A stretch of DNA of 64,000 nucleotides from Mucilaginibacter ginsenosidivorax (GCF_007971525.1 NZ_CP042437.1:1550001-1614000), one strand, 5' to 3'. Shown: positions 7,714 to 17,099, numbered from the stretch's first letter. The notes: a model not told the origin generated them from the letters alone. Numbers and translations: made by a program.

Positions 7714-8394
7714 ATGAAAACGACTTATTACGGCCAATCAACCGTTGAGATAGAATTGAGCAGCGGCACCAAACTTTTGTTTGATCCATTTATAACACAC
7801 AACCCCTTGGCTAAGGATGTTGATTTACAAACGCTGAAACCTGATTATATCCTGGTATCACACGGACACGGCGATCATGTTGCCGACCTGATAGAAGTGC
7901 AAAAAAACAGCGGCGCTAAAGTTATCTGCATCGCCGAAATTGCTAACTGGCTTAACGGCAAAGGTATTGACAATGTACATGGCATGAATATAGGCGGTGG
8001 TTTTAACTTTGATTTTGGCCGGGTTAAAATGGTAAACGCGGTTCACTCCAGCACTATGCCTGATGGTGCCGCTGGGGGTAATCCTGCAGGTTTTCTATTA
8101 ACCATCGAAGGTAAAAAAATCTATTTTTCCGGCGATACCGCGCTTACCTATGATATGAAGCTGCTGGAAGACGAAAACCTTGACTGGGCTTACTTCCCTA
8201 TCGGCGATAACTATACCATGGGTGCCGATGATGCTATTAAAGCCGCAGGTTTTATTAACTGTAAAAACATCATAGGCATTCATTACGATTCTTTTGATGT
8301 TATTAAAATCGACAAAGACGAGGTAAGAGAAAAATTCATCAAAGCCGGGTTAAATTTAAAGTTGCCGGCTATTGGCGAAACGATAGATTTGTAG
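7714..8394 (+). CDS. Metal-dependent hydrolase, UPF0173/YtkL type (metallo-beta-lactamase fold)
   Basis: A 226-residue soluble protein with the metallo-beta-lactamase fold. The main metal motif is H50-x-H52-x-D54-H55 (SHGHGDHV), followed by H110 in NAVHSS, D141 in FSGDTAL and H201 in IGIHYDSF. The length and the start TYYGQSTVEIEL are those of the UPF0173 family, which includes B. subtilis YtkL and E. coli UlaG-like lactonases. The substrate is not known for this branch. No signal peptide is present, so it acts in the cytoplasm. It is on the same strand as ybaB and is closed by the terminator at 8453. Confidence 0.9.
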   Translation: MKTTYYGQSTVEIELSSGTKLLFDPFITHNPLAKDVDLQTLKPDYILVSHGHGDHVADLIEVQKNSGAKVICIAEIANWLNGKGIDNVHGMNIGGGFNFDFGRVKMVNAVHSSTMPDGAAGGNPAGFLLTIEGKKIYFSGDTALTYDMKLLEDENLDWAYFPIGDNYTMGADDAIKAAGFINCKNIIGIHYDSFDVIKIDKDEVREKFIKAGLNLKLPAIGETIDL

Positions 8395-8452
8395 TTAAAC
8401 GAATTTACTTATTTCGTGCTACGATCTTTGTAATGATATAAAAATTGAAAAC

Positions 8453-8488
8453 AAAAGAGCCTCCCGAAATACTCAGGAGGCTCTTTTT
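8453..8488. terminator. Strong bidirectional Rho-independent terminator
   Basis: A perfect 12-bp stem AAAAGAGCCTCC (8453-8464) and GGAGGCTCTTTT (8476-8487) encloses an 11-base loop and has an A run on the left and a T run on the right. It serves the UPF0173 gene on the plus strand and the small gene at 8503 on the minus strand. Confidence 0.9.
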
Positions 8489-8502
8489 ATTAAAGGATGT
8501 TA

Positions 8503-8688
8503 TTACATTTTTGCTGTAGTATCCTTCATTTTTTTCTTAATCTTCGTTTTGCCATTCTTCTTTTTCACCTTCACTTTGGTAGTGTCAGTTTGCATGATAC
8601 CACTTGACGATTTAACCGGTGCCCCATAAGCAAAAACGCTTCCGAAAGAGATTGCTGCTAAAGCAACCATACAAAGTGCCTTTTTCAT
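8503..8688 (-). CDS. Small exported lysine-rich protein
   Basis: A 61-residue product with a clear signal peptide (MKKALCMVALAAISFGSVFAYG). The mature part of about 40 residues is very rich in lysine (TTKVKVKKKNGKTKIKKKMK) and threonine. A terminator follows its stop 15 bp away, which supports a real transcribed gene. Small proteins with a signal peptide and a DTT(K)VK-type tail occur widely in Sphingobacteriaceae, and I know of no assigned role. Binding to acidic polymers or to the outer membrane surface would fit the charge, but that is a guess. Confidence 0.7.
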   Translation of the reverse strand: MKKALCMVALAAISFGSVFAYGAPVKSSSGIMQTDTTKVKVKKKNGKTKIKKKMKDTTAKM

Positions 8689-8758
8689 AGTTTTATGTTT
8701 TATAGTTTTTATACTACCAATAACAAATTAACTATAAATTGTTTTTTATTTCGTTTAA

Positions 8759-10021
8759 TTAAATTATTGTACCACTGGGGATAATTGCTCGTTTTTTAAC
8801 AACTACAATACCATCCTGCACGGTATGGGTCCCGTAATCGCCATCGGGCAACAGACCACCGCAATTGATACTTACGTCATCGCCTATGTAGGTATTTTTA
8901 TCAATAATGGCGTTCTTTATCTTCACCCTGTCGCCTATACCCATAATTGGCGAATCGCTTAATTTCAGTTCGGCAATTTGTTCAAGCGTTTGGTAATTAT
9001 CGCTACCCATTACGTAACAATTCTCAATTTCGGTATCAACTCCTATCCGCGTGCGGATACCGATGATAGAGCGGGTAATTGTTTTAGCGCTGATGATACA
9101 ACCATCGGCAATAATTGATTTATTTAATGTGGTACCCGACACCTTTGATGGCGGCAGCATGCGCGCACGGGTATAAATATGGTTTTCGCCAAAAAGGTTA
9201 AACTTAGGTATCTCGTCGGTTAGGCCCAGGTTGGCGTCAAAGAACGATGGTATGGTACCAATATCTGTCCAGTAACCCTCGTACTGGTAGCTTAAAACCT
9301 TATGATTAACTATAGATTGCGGAATAATCTCTTTACCAAAATCGGTACGGTCATTACCTTCCAGCAATTCATAAAGCAGTTTACGGTTAAAAATGTAAAT
9401 ACCCATTGATGCCAGGTAAACCCGTCCTTCGGCTTTCATCTCGTCGCTTACGTCAGATGCCCAGCTTTCAAAGTTCGATTTTGGTTTTTCGATAAATGCA
9501 GTAACCATGCTATCGTCATCTGCTTTCAAAATACCAAATCCCGGAACATCAGCCGCATCAACAGGAATAGTAGCGATAGAAATTTCGGCACCGGCGTCTA
9601 TATGCTTGGTTATCATATCATCAAAATCCATCTGGTACAGTTGGTCGCCCGATAGGATCAGTACGTACTCAAACTCATGTACAGCCAGGTGGTGTAAACT
9701 TTGCCTTACCGCATCGGCTGTACCCTGAAACCATGATACGCTTGAGGGCGTCTGTTCTGCCGCCAAAATATCAACAAAAGCATCGCTAAAGCTGCTAAAG
9801 TGGTAAGTATTTTTGATGTGTTTATTTAACGAAGCCGAGTTAAACTGCGTTAACACATAAATACGTGTAATACCCGAGTGCAGGCAATTGGAAATGGGAA
9901 TATCAACCAAACGGTACTTACCGGCAATTGGCACAGCCGGTTTTGAACGTGTTGCAGTAAGGGGCGATAAGCGACTGCCCTGGCCACCGCCAAGCACAAT
10001 TGAAATTACTTTAGATGTCAT
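8759..10021 (-). CDS. glgC: Glucose-1-phosphate adenylyltransferase
   Basis: A 420-residue ADP-glucose pyrophosphorylase, which makes ADP-glucose from ATP and glucose 1-phosphate, the committed step of glycogen synthesis. The N-terminal nucleotidyltransferase signature is clear: LGGGQGSRLSPLT, then SKPAVPIAGKYRLVDIPISN at residues about 10-45. Other landmarks are ILSGDQLYQMD, FGILKADDD, FIEKPKS and the C-terminal left-handed beta-helix (IIDKNTYIGDDVSIN). Its length is that of bacterial GlgC. The start codon overlaps the glgA stop by 4 bp (ATGA), so the two genes are translationally coupled with glgA first. No branching enzyme or glycogen phosphorylase is nearby. Confidence 0.97.
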   Translation of the reverse strand: MTSKVISIVLGGGQGSRLSPLTATRSKPAVPIAGKYRLVDIPISNCLHSGITRIYVLTQFNSASLNKHIKNTYHFSSFSDAFVDILAAEQTPSSVSWFQGTADAVRQSLHHLAVHEFEYVLILSGDQLYQMDFDDMITKHIDAGAEISIATIPVDAADVPGFGILKADDDSMVTAFIEKPKSNFESWASDVSDEMKAEGRVYLASMGIYIFNRKLLYELLEGNDRTDFGKEIIPQSIVNHKVLSYQYEGYWTDIGTIPSFFDANLGLTDEIPKFNLFGENHIYTRARMLPPSKVSGTTLNKSIIADGCIISAKTITRSIIGIRTRIGVDTEIENCYVMGSDNYQTLEQIAELKLSDSPIMGIGDRVKIKNAIIDKNTYIGDDVSINCGGLLPDGDYGTHTVQDGIVVVKKRAIIPSGTII

Positions 10022-11442
10022 ATCAGAGGGTTTAAACTTTCATAAAGGTTTATATATTCTTTGGCCGATCTGTCCCACGAAAAATCGAGGGCCATCATGC
10101 GCTTGCGGAGTATTTGTAGTTGTGGCTGGTTTTGGTAAAGTGCGGCAGCCCGGTTTATGGCGTGGCAAATATCATCCACAGAAACCTGGTTAAACCGGAT
10201 GCCGTAGCCGCCTTCGTCGCCAAAATCAATTACCGAGTCAATTAAGCCGCCCGTACTGCGTACCAGCGGCATGGTGCCATACCGTAGGGAATAAAGCTGG
10301 TTAAGCCCGCATGGTTCAACCCGCGATGGCATCATCAGGAAATCGGCGCCGGCATACACTACGTGTGCCAACGATTCGTCATAACCGATAAATACATTGC
10401 ACCTGCCGGGATATTTGGCCTTAAGTTCAAGTAAGGCCAGTTCCATATCTTTGTCGCCCGAGCCAAGGATAAAAAAGTTAACCTCATCGCCATATTGCGC
10501 CAGTGTACGGTCGATAGCCTCGGGCAACAGATCGGCGCCCTTTTCAATCACCAGCCGGCCGATGAAAGTAAATAAGGGTTTCGACGGATCCAACCCAAAG
10601 CGGGTACAAAGTACTTCTTTGTTTAATTGCTTTCCCTTCGCCAGTGTTTTAGTATTAAAATGGCTCGGTATCATAGGGTCTTTCAAAGGATTCCACACTT
10701 CTGTATCAATACCGTTGATGATACCATGCCCTTTCGCCCTTTCGATGTAAAAAAGGTATTCCAACCCGTTTGAGTTAATGGTAAGCTCGCGCAAATAAGT
10801 TGGCGAAACCGTGGTATACAGCCAACTGCATTTTACAGCGGCAGCCAGCGGGTTTATGCCGCCTGCCCAATCAAGCAGGCCTGTTGAAGCCGGATCAACT
10901 TCGGGCAGGTACTGAAAATGCTCCCAGCCAAAAGCGCCATGATACTGGCCGTTGTGAATGGTAAATACCGTAGGTACATTGGCCAGCCGTCTGTACAATT
11001 TGGAATGGTAAAGCAGGAATGGTACCAGGCCGGAGTGATGATCATGACAGTGGATAACGTCCGGTGTTTGCTGCGAGTAGCTGATCCAATCTAAAAAAGC
11101 CAGCTGAAAAGCGATGAACTGCTCCCGTTCGTCGGGATAGCTGTATACATTTTCCCTATCAAGCAGTCCAGGTATGCGGACTAAAAACAATTCAAAACCC
11201 AGCTTATCGGTTTTTTCTTTTAAAATTTCAAAATAAAGGCGGCGGGTATTTAGTAAAGTTACGGCAGTAAAAACAACATCAAATTCGTTTTCCTGGGTAA
11301 ACTTGCGGTCGTAATAAGGCATTACAACCGCTGCCTGCAAGCCTGCCAGGTTCTGGTATTTAGGCAGTGCACCAACAACATCTGCAAGGCCGCCAACTTT
11401 GGCAACGGGGTAACATTCGGCACTCAAATGGAATATTTTCAT
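10018..11442 (-). CDS. glgA: Glycogen synthase (ADP-glucose type)
   Basis: A 474-residue GT5 glycosyltransferase that adds glucose from ADP-glucose to the growing glycogen chain. It shows the K15-V-G-G18 substrate loop (AKVGGLADVVGALP), the C-terminal nucleotide-sugar domain (FIGRLVIEKGADLLPEA) and the donor-site motif EPCGLNQLYSLRYGTMPLV followed by TGGL. Length and domain order are normal. It is the first gene of the glgA-glgC operon. The 334-bp gap upstream contains a palindromic repeat and presumably the promoter. Confidence 0.97.
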   Translation of the reverse strand: MKIFHLSAECYPVAKVGGLADVVGALPKYQNLAGLQAAVVMPYYDRKFTQENEFDVVFTAVTLLNTRRLYFEILKEKTDKLGFELFLVRIPGLLDRENVYSYPDEREQFIAFQLAFLDWISYSQQTPDVIHCHDHHSGLVPFLLYHSKLYRRLANVPTVFTIHNGQYHGAFGWEHFQYLPEVDPASTGLLDWAGGINPLAAAVKCSWLYTTVSPTYLRELTINSNGLEYLFYIERAKGHGIINGIDTEVWNPLKDPMIPSHFNTKTLAKGKQLNKEVLCTRFGLDPSKPLFTFIGRLVIEKGADLLPEAIDRTLAQYGDEVNFFILGSGDKDMELALLELKAKYPGRCNVFIGYDESLAHVVYAGADFLMMPSRVEPCGLNQLYSLRYGTMPLVRSTGGLIDSVIDFGDEGGYGIRFNQVSVDDICHAINRAAALYQNQPQLQILRKRMMALDFSWDRSAKEYINLYESLNPLI

Positions 11443-11776
11443 TCAGGTTTTATTGGCTCAATTTAAGGAAAGATTACCAAAAGAGAAACCTATAATCATT
11501 AATATAGTTTTTGAAATTTACAGAGAAGATTGTAAAAATGTTATTAAAGTTTTGATGATTATATTGATATATTGGTATAAAAGAGGACCAAAAGAATGGA
11601 GAGGCTGAAGGAGATTGGGTACACTAAGGTTGTTTTTTGACGATAAAAGCCGACAGTTTTCTCACTAATAGAAAAAATGCCATTGCGAGGAACGAAGCGA
11701 TCGCGAACAATGCAAATCCGCTATGCACGCGATGAGATTGCCACGCTATCGCTCGCAATGACATAAATTGTTACTA
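11443..11776. other. Gene-free gap between polA and glgA
   Basis: No gene is visible. The part next to glgA is AT-rich and is the likely promoter region. The part next to the polA stop is a palindromic repeat (11679-11762). Confidence 0.55.
11679..11762. repeat. Dispersed palindromic repeat of the GCCATTGCGAGGAACGAAGC type
   Basis: The element begins GCCATTGCGAGGAACGAAGC and ends with the inverse CTCGCAATGAC. The arms CATTGCGAG (11681-11689) and CTCGCAATG (11752-11760) are perfect inverted copies, with GCGATCGCG and GCTATCGC as inner partners. Repeats with this wording are frequent between genes in Bacteroidota. It lies 15 bp after the polA stop codon and may fold in the mRNA end. Confidence 0.75.
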
Positions 11777-14584
11777 TCAATGCGCCTCTAACCAATTCAA
11801 CCCCGTACCAATCTCTACCATAATAGGCACTGTTGTTTTAATGGCGGTTTTCATGTTGTGCATAATGATGGGTTTTACAATCTCAATTTCGTCATGAGGT
11901 ACATCAAACACCAACTCATCATGTACCTGCATGGTCATGCGGGCATCTAATTTTTGATTTATAAATTCGCGGTGAATGTTGATCATGGCTATCTTGATCA
12001 TATCTGCCGCCGAACCTTGTATGGGGGCATTAATGGCATTTCGCTCGGCAAAACCACGAACGGTGGCGTTGGCCGAATTGATATCGCGTAGGTAACGGCG
12101 ACGGCCCATCAACGTACATACATAGCCGTTTTCGCGGGCAAAGTTCATGGTATCACTCATATATTGTTTAATACCAGGAAACTGCGCAAAGTACTGCTCA
12201 ATAATATCCGCAGCCTCTTTACGCGGGATGCCTAAACTTTGTGATAAACCAAAGGCCGATTGCCCGTAAATGATGCCAAAATTAACCGCTTTTGCGTTGC
12301 GCCGCTGCTCGCTGGTTACTTCTTCCAAAGCTATGCCATAAACATTGGCAGCGGTGGCGGTATGAATGTCAAGGTTATCCACAAAGGCCTGCGTCATGTT
12401 TGGGTCTTTACTGATCTCGGCTATGATGCGCAATTCTATCTGCGAATAATCGGCAGATACAATGCTGTGACCCACATTTCTGGGGATAAATGCTTTACGT
12501 ACCTCCCTGCCCCGCTCGGTACGAATAGGGATATTTTGCAGGTTGGGGTTAACACTGCTTAACCTGCCGGTAGCGGCTACCGCCTGGTTATATGAGGTGT
12601 GCACCCTACCCGTTTTAGGGTTCACCATAGTTGGCAAAGCATCAACATAAGTTGATTTTAGTTTTTGCAGTTGCCTAAAATCCAATATATCCCTTACAAT
12701 ATCACTTTTGGCAGCCAAAGACAGCAGCACATCTTCGCCGGTTTGGTATTGGCCGGTTTTGGTTTTTTTGGCTTTAGGGTCAAGCATCAGTTTTTCAAAC
12801 AGCACCTCGCCTAGCTGTTTTGGCGAGGCTATGTTGAACCTTACCCCCGCTTTTTCATAAACAGTTTTTTCGAGTTTACTAATATCCGTCTCCAGCTCCT
12901 TACTGAACTCGCCCAGCGTAAAGTGGTCTATTTTTACACCTTCAAATTCAATGTCGGCCAAAACGTAAATCAATGGATGCTCTATTTCGTGAATAAGCTT
13001 TTCGCTTTCCACCTCTTTTAATTTTGGTTCGAAGACTGATTTTAACTGCAGGGTAATGTCGGCATCCTCCGCGGCGTATTCTTTAATTTTTTCTATCTCC
13101 ACATCGCGCATGCTGCCCTGGTTTTTACCTTTGGGGCCAATAAGCGAAGTAATGGAAACCGGCTTATAGCCAAGGTAATTTTCGGACAGTACATCCATCC
13201 CATGGCGGGTATCCGGGTCGATAATGTAATGTGCCATCATGGTATCAAACAGCTGGCCTTTAACCTGCACATTGTACCATTTCAGCATCAGGATATCAAA
13301 CTTAATATTTTGCCCTATTTTGCCTATATTTTCATTTTCCAGCACCGGTTTAAACTCATTAACTATAGTTTTAGCAGCTTCCTGATCTTCGGGTACCGGC
13401 ACATACCAGGCCTCGCCTGCTTTTATTGAAAACGACAAGCCAACCAATTCGCAATAATTTGCATCAGTTCCGGTAGTTTCAGTATCAAAGCAAAAACTTT
13501 CCTGTTTTTCAAGGATAGTTATCAGCTCTGCGCGTTTTTCAGCTGTATCTGCCAGGTGGTATTCGTGCGGTACGTTATCAATATTTTTAGATGCTGTTAC
13601 AAAGTCTTCGCGGATATCCTCCACATCAACTGTCATGGTGGTGCGGGCGGTGGCAACAGGCTCGCCAAACAAGTCGGTTTGGGTACCTGCAGATTTAAAC
13701 TCAGTAATGGTAAAATCATCGCCAAAAACGCGCCTGCCCAGCGTGCGGAACTCCAGTTCGGCAAAAAGGGGCTCTAACAGTTCTTTACTCGGCGCACCAA
13801 CTTCCAGCCCTTCCTCGTCCAATTCAACAGGTACGTTTAATAATATAGTCGCCAGTTTTTTTGATAGTAAACCCTGCTCGGCAAATTGCTCAACATTCTC
13901 GCGCTGCTTGCCTTTTAGTTCATGGCTGTGGGCAATAATGTTTTCCATCGAGCCGTATTGTTTAATAAGCGATTTTGCAGTTTTCTCGCCTATACCCGGA
14001 ATACCGGGAATATTATCTACCGCATCGCCCCAAAGGCCTAAAATATCTATAACCTGTTCAACGCGTTCTATTTCCCATTTCTCCAGCACCTCCTTCACGC
14101 CCAAAATCTCCATCCCGTTACCCATTCGGGCAGGTTTGTAAATGCGGATATTATCAGATACCAGCTGCGCAAAATCCTTATCGGGTGTCATACAGTAAAC
14201 CTGGTAGCCCTTTTGCTCGGCCTTTTTGGCCAGGGTGCCTATAATATCATCGGCCTCATAACCATCTGATGTTATTACCGGGATGTTAAAACCCAGTATC
14301 AGCTTCACTACGTAGGGTAATGCCTTTGATAAATCTTCGGGCATAGCCTCGCGGTGAGCCTTGTAATGTTCGTAATCGGTATGGCGTTCGGTTGGCGCTT
14401 CGGTATCAAAAACCACAGCCATGTGTGTTGGTTTTTCTTTTTTCAAAACATCCAGCAGGGTATTGGTAAAGCCCATTACCGCCGATGTATTCATCCCGCC
14501 CGAGGTAAACCGCGGACTTTTACTCAAAGCAAAATGCGCCCGGTAAATAAGGGCCATGCCATCCAAAAGAAATAGTTTTTTCAT
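11777..14584 (-). CDS. polA: DNA polymerase I
   Basis: A 935-residue family A DNA polymerase for repair and Okazaki fragment processing. The 5'-3' exonuclease domain covers about residues 1-290 (LFLLDGMALIYRAHFA, DGYEADDIIGTLA, GIPGIGEKTA). The 3'-5' exonuclease domain follows with the DxE motif intact (CFDTETTG, about 370), so proofreading should be kept. The polymerase domain has motif A (SADYSQIELR), motif B (RRNAKAVNFGIIYG) and motif C (MQVHDELVFDVP). Length is normal. It is transcribed alone; an AT-rich repeat block lies before its start and a palindromic repeat after its stop. Long frames on the other strand are shadows. Confidence 0.98.
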   Translation of the reverse strand: MKKLFLLDGMALIYRAHFALSKSPRFTSGGMNTSAVMGFTNTLLDVLKKEKPTHMAVVFDTEAPTERHTDYEHYKAHREAMPEDLSKALPYVVKLILGFNIPVITSDGYEADDIIGTLAKKAEQKGYQVYCMTPDKDFAQLVSDNIRIYKPARMGNGMEILGVKEVLEKWEIERVEQVIDILGLWGDAVDNIPGIPGIGEKTAKSLIKQYGSMENIIAHSHELKGKQRENVEQFAEQGLLSKKLATILLNVPVELDEEGLEVGAPSKELLEPLFAELEFRTLGRRVFGDDFTITEFKSAGTQTDLFGEPVATARTTMTVDVEDIREDFVTASKNIDNVPHEYHLADTAEKRAELITILEKQESFCFDTETTGTDANYCELVGLSFSIKAGEAWYVPVPEDQEAAKTIVNEFKPVLENENIGKIGQNIKFDILMLKWYNVQVKGQLFDTMMAHYIIDPDTRHGMDVLSENYLGYKPVSITSLIGPKGKNQGSMRDVEIEKIKEYAAEDADITLQLKSVFEPKLKEVESEKLIHEIEHPLIYVLADIEFEGVKIDHFTLGEFSKELETDISKLEKTVYEKAGVRFNIASPKQLGEVLFEKLMLDPKAKKTKTGQYQTGEDVLLSLAAKSDIVRDILDFRQLQKLKSTYVDALPTMVNPKTGRVHTSYNQAVAATGRLSSVNPNLQNIPIRTERGREVRKAFIPRNVGHSIVSADYSQIELRIIAEISKDPNMTQAFVDNLDIHTATAANVYGIALEEVTSEQRRNAKAVNFGIIYGQSAFGLSQSLGIPRKEAADIIEQYFAQFPGIKQYMSDTMNFARENGYVCTLMGRRRYLRDINSANATVRGFAERNAINAPIQGSAADMIKIAMINIHREFINQKLDARMTMQVHDELVFDVPHDEIEIVKPIIMHNMKTAIKTTVPIMVEIGTGLNWLEAH

Positions 14585-14594
14585 ATATTATACA

Positions 14595-14775
14595 CACTAA
14601 TTGCACGGATTTAATCGAATTTCACGAATTACCTGCAATGGCTCTATGCAAAAATAGAATTAAATCCATGATAATTCTTACCGATTAAAATTCGTATAAT
14701 TTGATTAAATCGGCGATAGTCTGTGTTCATTAAAATTCGTGTAATTCGATTAAATTCGTGACGATTCGTGTATAT
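14595..14775. repeat. AT-rich repeats of the CGTGTAATTCGATTAAATTCG type
   Basis: The 190-bp gap between tag and polA is made of related AT-rich words in both orientations: CGGATTTAATCGAATTTCACG near 14607, ATTAAAATTCGTATAATTTG near 14684, and ATTAAAATTCGTGTAATTCG near 14732. Together they can form imperfect hairpins. No gene is visible, and the polA promoter must lie within or next to them. Confidence 0.65.
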
Positions 14776-15338
14776 CATTTGAAACTACACTCCGGTATAT
14801 GATCGTTCACCATACCCGTTGCCTGCATATGGGCATAACAAATGGTGGTGCCAAAAAACTTAAAGCCCCGCTTTTTCATATCCTTACTAATGGCATCTGA
14901 TTCAGGCGTACTGGCGGGAATTTTATGATGATGATTGATAATGGGTTTACCGCCGGGCATAAAGCTGTACAGGTATTTATCAAACGAGCCAAATTCCTGT
15001 TGTATATCGATGAACAATTTGGCGTTGCTGATGGCTGCCAGGATTTTTAACCGGTTACGAATAATGCCGGCATCCTGCATCAGGCGTTCCACATCCTCAT
15101 CGGTAAAGGCAGCTACTTTGTGTACGTCAAAACCGGCAAAGGCTTTGCGGTAGCCCTCCCTCCTGCGTAAAATAGTTATCCAGCTTAAACCAGCCTGGGC
15201 AGATTCGAGGATCAGAAACTCGAAAAGCGTTTTATCATCGTGTACTTCTTTGCCCCACTCTTCGTCGTGGTATTTATTGTAAAGTGGATCGGTGCCCGCC
15301 CAACTGCAACGGATTATTCCCTGGGGATTGTCATTCAT
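14775..15338 (-). CDS. tag: DNA-3-methyladenine glycosylase I
   Basis: This enzyme removes 3-methyladenine from alkylated DNA, a first step of base-excision repair. The Tag family motifs are plain: IIRCSWAGTDPLYNKYHDEEWG, LSWITILRRREGYRKAFAGFD and MVNDHIPEC. The four zinc ligands of Tag are all present (Cys and His in the N-terminal motif, His and Cys in NDHIPEC). I chose ATG 15338 because it overlaps the stop of the preceding ExbD-like gene as ATGA, which fits translational coupling, and gives 187 residues. ATG 15347 three codons upstream is equally possible. The coupling to an ExbD-like gene is unusual. Confidence 0.95.
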   Translation of the reverse strand: MNDNPQGIIRCSWAGTDPLYNKYHDEEWGKEVHDDKTLFEFLILESAQAGLSWITILRRREGYRKAFAGFDVHKVAAFTDEDVERLMQDAGIIRNRLKILAAISNAKLFIDIQQEFGSFDKYLYSFMPGGKPIINHHHKIPASTPESDAISKDMKKRGFKFFGTTICYAHMQATGMVNDHIPECSFK

Positions 15339-15949
15339 TTTTGCCATATAAAAGAATATACTATGGTGAATCTATTTACGTGCTGCTTGTGCAATACACT
15401 TATAATTTTCTTAATAACCGGGTAAGGCGTTTCGCCGTCGGCCGCGATAGCGATGCGCATTTGGGTATCGTGTTGTTTTATTGTTGCCTTTCTTGAGCAT
15501 CTTATCCAATTGAATAGTTCGTCGTCACATGCTAAATCGGGCAATAAACCTGACTGTGCGCGATAGTCGGTAAAATTGTAGTAGTTGGTGATATATTTTT
15601 TTAGTGAGTTTAACGGGGTACCGATAAAGTCAGTTTTGCCAAATTTAGTTATATCATCCGATGAAAACGGGACATCATATATTTTGGCCATTTGTTTTAA
15701 TGCGTCTACGCGAACATCTGTAGATTCGAGTCCAAACATTACCTTGTTTTCTCCAACTAATATGGTTCCAAAATCACTTTCAGGGATATCGCCAGTCATA
15801 GAATGACCAACTGGCAAATTAATATCAATAGGGCTTCGGGGCAAAGGCCTTCCATAAAATAATAGAAACATCAATACAATCAATAACAAGCTGAACATCG
15901 AAAACATGTCTACATCAAATAGTTCGCGACGGGATTTTGATTGATACAT
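15335..15949 (-). CDS. ExbD/TolR-like membrane protein, orphan
   Basis: A 204-residue protein with one N-terminal membrane helix (DVDMFSMFSLLLIVLMFLLFYG, about residues 13-34) and a C-terminal periplasmic domain ending with the ExbD-like strand-helix-strand (MRIAIAADGETPYPVIKKII, then VNRFTIVYS). The aspartate before the helix agrees with the proton-channel residue of ExbD/TolR, but the usual flanking motif is weak. Between these parts lie about 100 unrelated residues (ICSRK and DDELFNW stretches), making it longer than typical ExbD (about 140). No exbB/tolQ or tonB gene is close by. It is coupled to tag by a 4-bp overlap. Assignment to the family is by pattern and remains moderate. Confidence 0.7.
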   Translation of the reverse strand: MYQSKSRRELFDVDMFSMFSLLLIVLMFLLFYGRPLPRSPIDINLPVGHSMTGDIPESDFGTILVGENKVMFGLESTDVRVDALKQMAKIYDVPFSSDDITKFGKTDFIGTPLNSLKKYITNYYNFTDYRAQSGLLPDLACDDELFNWIRCSRKATIKQHDTQMRIAIAADGETPYPVIKKIISVLHKQHVNRFTIVYSFIWQK

Positions 15950-16118
15950 AAGATTAGGTTTTTATTAACACTATACGCCCGTCCATCATTTTTATTGTAT
16001 TAAAAACCAACATGTTGCCAACATTAATATTCGGCCTGCAGAGTCGAGAGATTGTTTCGTTCCTTATATCAGGACGTAAAGATTGCTCAACTGCTCTCTC
16101 CGCCCAACCCGAAACTTG

Positions 16119-16463
16119 CTAAACCTCGTTTAACTCATCCCAATACTCTACAGCCCTACGGTAATGTGGGATTACAATTGACCCGCCTACCAAATTGGCA
16201 ATCATAAATATCTCGTTCATTTCGTCGCTGTTAACGCCTGCTTCGTGGCATTTCCCTAAGTGGTATTTAATGCAATCGTCGCAGCGCAATACCATACTGG
16301 CAACCAGGCCAAGCATTTCTTTGGTTTTTACATCAAGCGCGCCATCGGCATAGCTGGTGGTATCCAACGCGAAAAAGCGTTTGATATTGGTGTTGGCAGT
16401 TTCCATTATCCTATCGTTCATCCTGGTGCGATAGCTGTCAAATTCTTTTACAAGTCTTCCCAC
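16119..16463 (-). CDS. AhpD-like carboxymuconolactone decarboxylase family protein
   Basis: A 114-residue all-helical protein with the AhpD-type active-site pattern E49-x11-C61-x2-C64-x3-H68 (ASMVLRCDDCIKYHLGKC). Members with this motif work as thiol-based peroxidase partners or disulfide reductases; the decarboxylase name is historical. The size fits a one-domain member that forms a trimer or hexamer. It stands alone between the ExbD-like gene and a divergent glyoxalase-fold gene. No alkyl hydroperoxide reductase gene is near, so the partner is unknown. Confidence 0.9.
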   Translation of the reverse strand: MGRLVKEFDSYRTRMNDRIMETANTNIKRFFALDTTSYADGALDVKTKEMLGLVASMVLRCDDCIKYHLGKCHEAGVNSDEMNEIFMIANLVGGSIVIPHYRRAVEYWDELNEV

Positions 16464-16608
16464 TTTATAATTATTAAGTTATTGGATTAGTGAATTATTG
16501 ATTTCAATTATTTTTGACAATTTTACTAAATTATTTAGCATTTTCAATATAAATCTATAATTTTATCCCGAGTATTTATTTCAATTTTTACCGCTTGATT
16601 AAAAAACA

Positions 16609-16986
16609 ATGGAAAGCTTGTCGCCCAATATTTTTGTTAAGGATATTAACGAAACTATAAAATTTTATCACCTGCTGGGTTTTGAACTGGTAGTAACCGT
16701 ACCCGAAACCGGTAATGACCTCATTTGGGCCATGATGGCCAAAGGTAACGTAACCATGATGTTTCAAACCATGGCCAGCCTGGGCGAAGAGCTTCCCGAT
16801 ATCAGCCGGCAGGATGGGGCTTCGATGTTGCTATATATCAAACTTAAAAACATCCGGGCATTTTTTGAATCGGTAAAAGATCTGGTGCCTGTTTTGAAAG
16901 GCTTAGAAACAACTTTTTACGGCGCCACCGAGTTTTCGATTAAGGACAATAACAACTACGTGCTTACGTTTGCCGAGGACGAGTAA
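16609..16986 (+). CDS. VOC (glyoxalase-fold) protein
   Basis: A 125-residue protein made of the paired beta-alpha-beta-beta-beta modules of the vicinal oxygen chelate fold: SPNIFVKDINETIKFYHLLGFELV at the start, VTMMFQT in the middle, MLLYIKLKNIRAFFESVK and FSIKDNNNYVLTFAE at the end. The final E of YVLTFAE is at a usual metal-ligand position, but the N-terminal ligand is not an obvious His, so catalysis is doubtful. Related proteins include bleomycin-resistance-like binding proteins. The gene is monocistronic and divergent from the AhpD-like gene. Confidence 0.85.
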   Translation: MESLSPNIFVKDINETIKFYHLLGFELVVTVPETGNDLIWAMMAKGNVTMMFQTMASLGEELPDISRQDGASMLLYIKLKNIRAFFESVKDLVPVLKGLETTFYGATEFSIKDNNNYVLTFAEDE

Positions 16987-17099
16987 AAAGTAATTAAGCC
17001 TGCAAACAGGTTCAATCATCAAAAGCCGGTTTTACCTCCTGCTAATGGACATAAATTTACAACCAGCCGTTACAGAAGAAAAGATGACTTTTTTCCTAA

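Noticed and set aside
13635..14141. Open frame of 168 codons on the plus strand opposite polA
   Set aside because: Opposite a highly conserved gene in the same bases; composition is Ser-rich as usual for shadows of Bacteroidota genes, and no family is seen.
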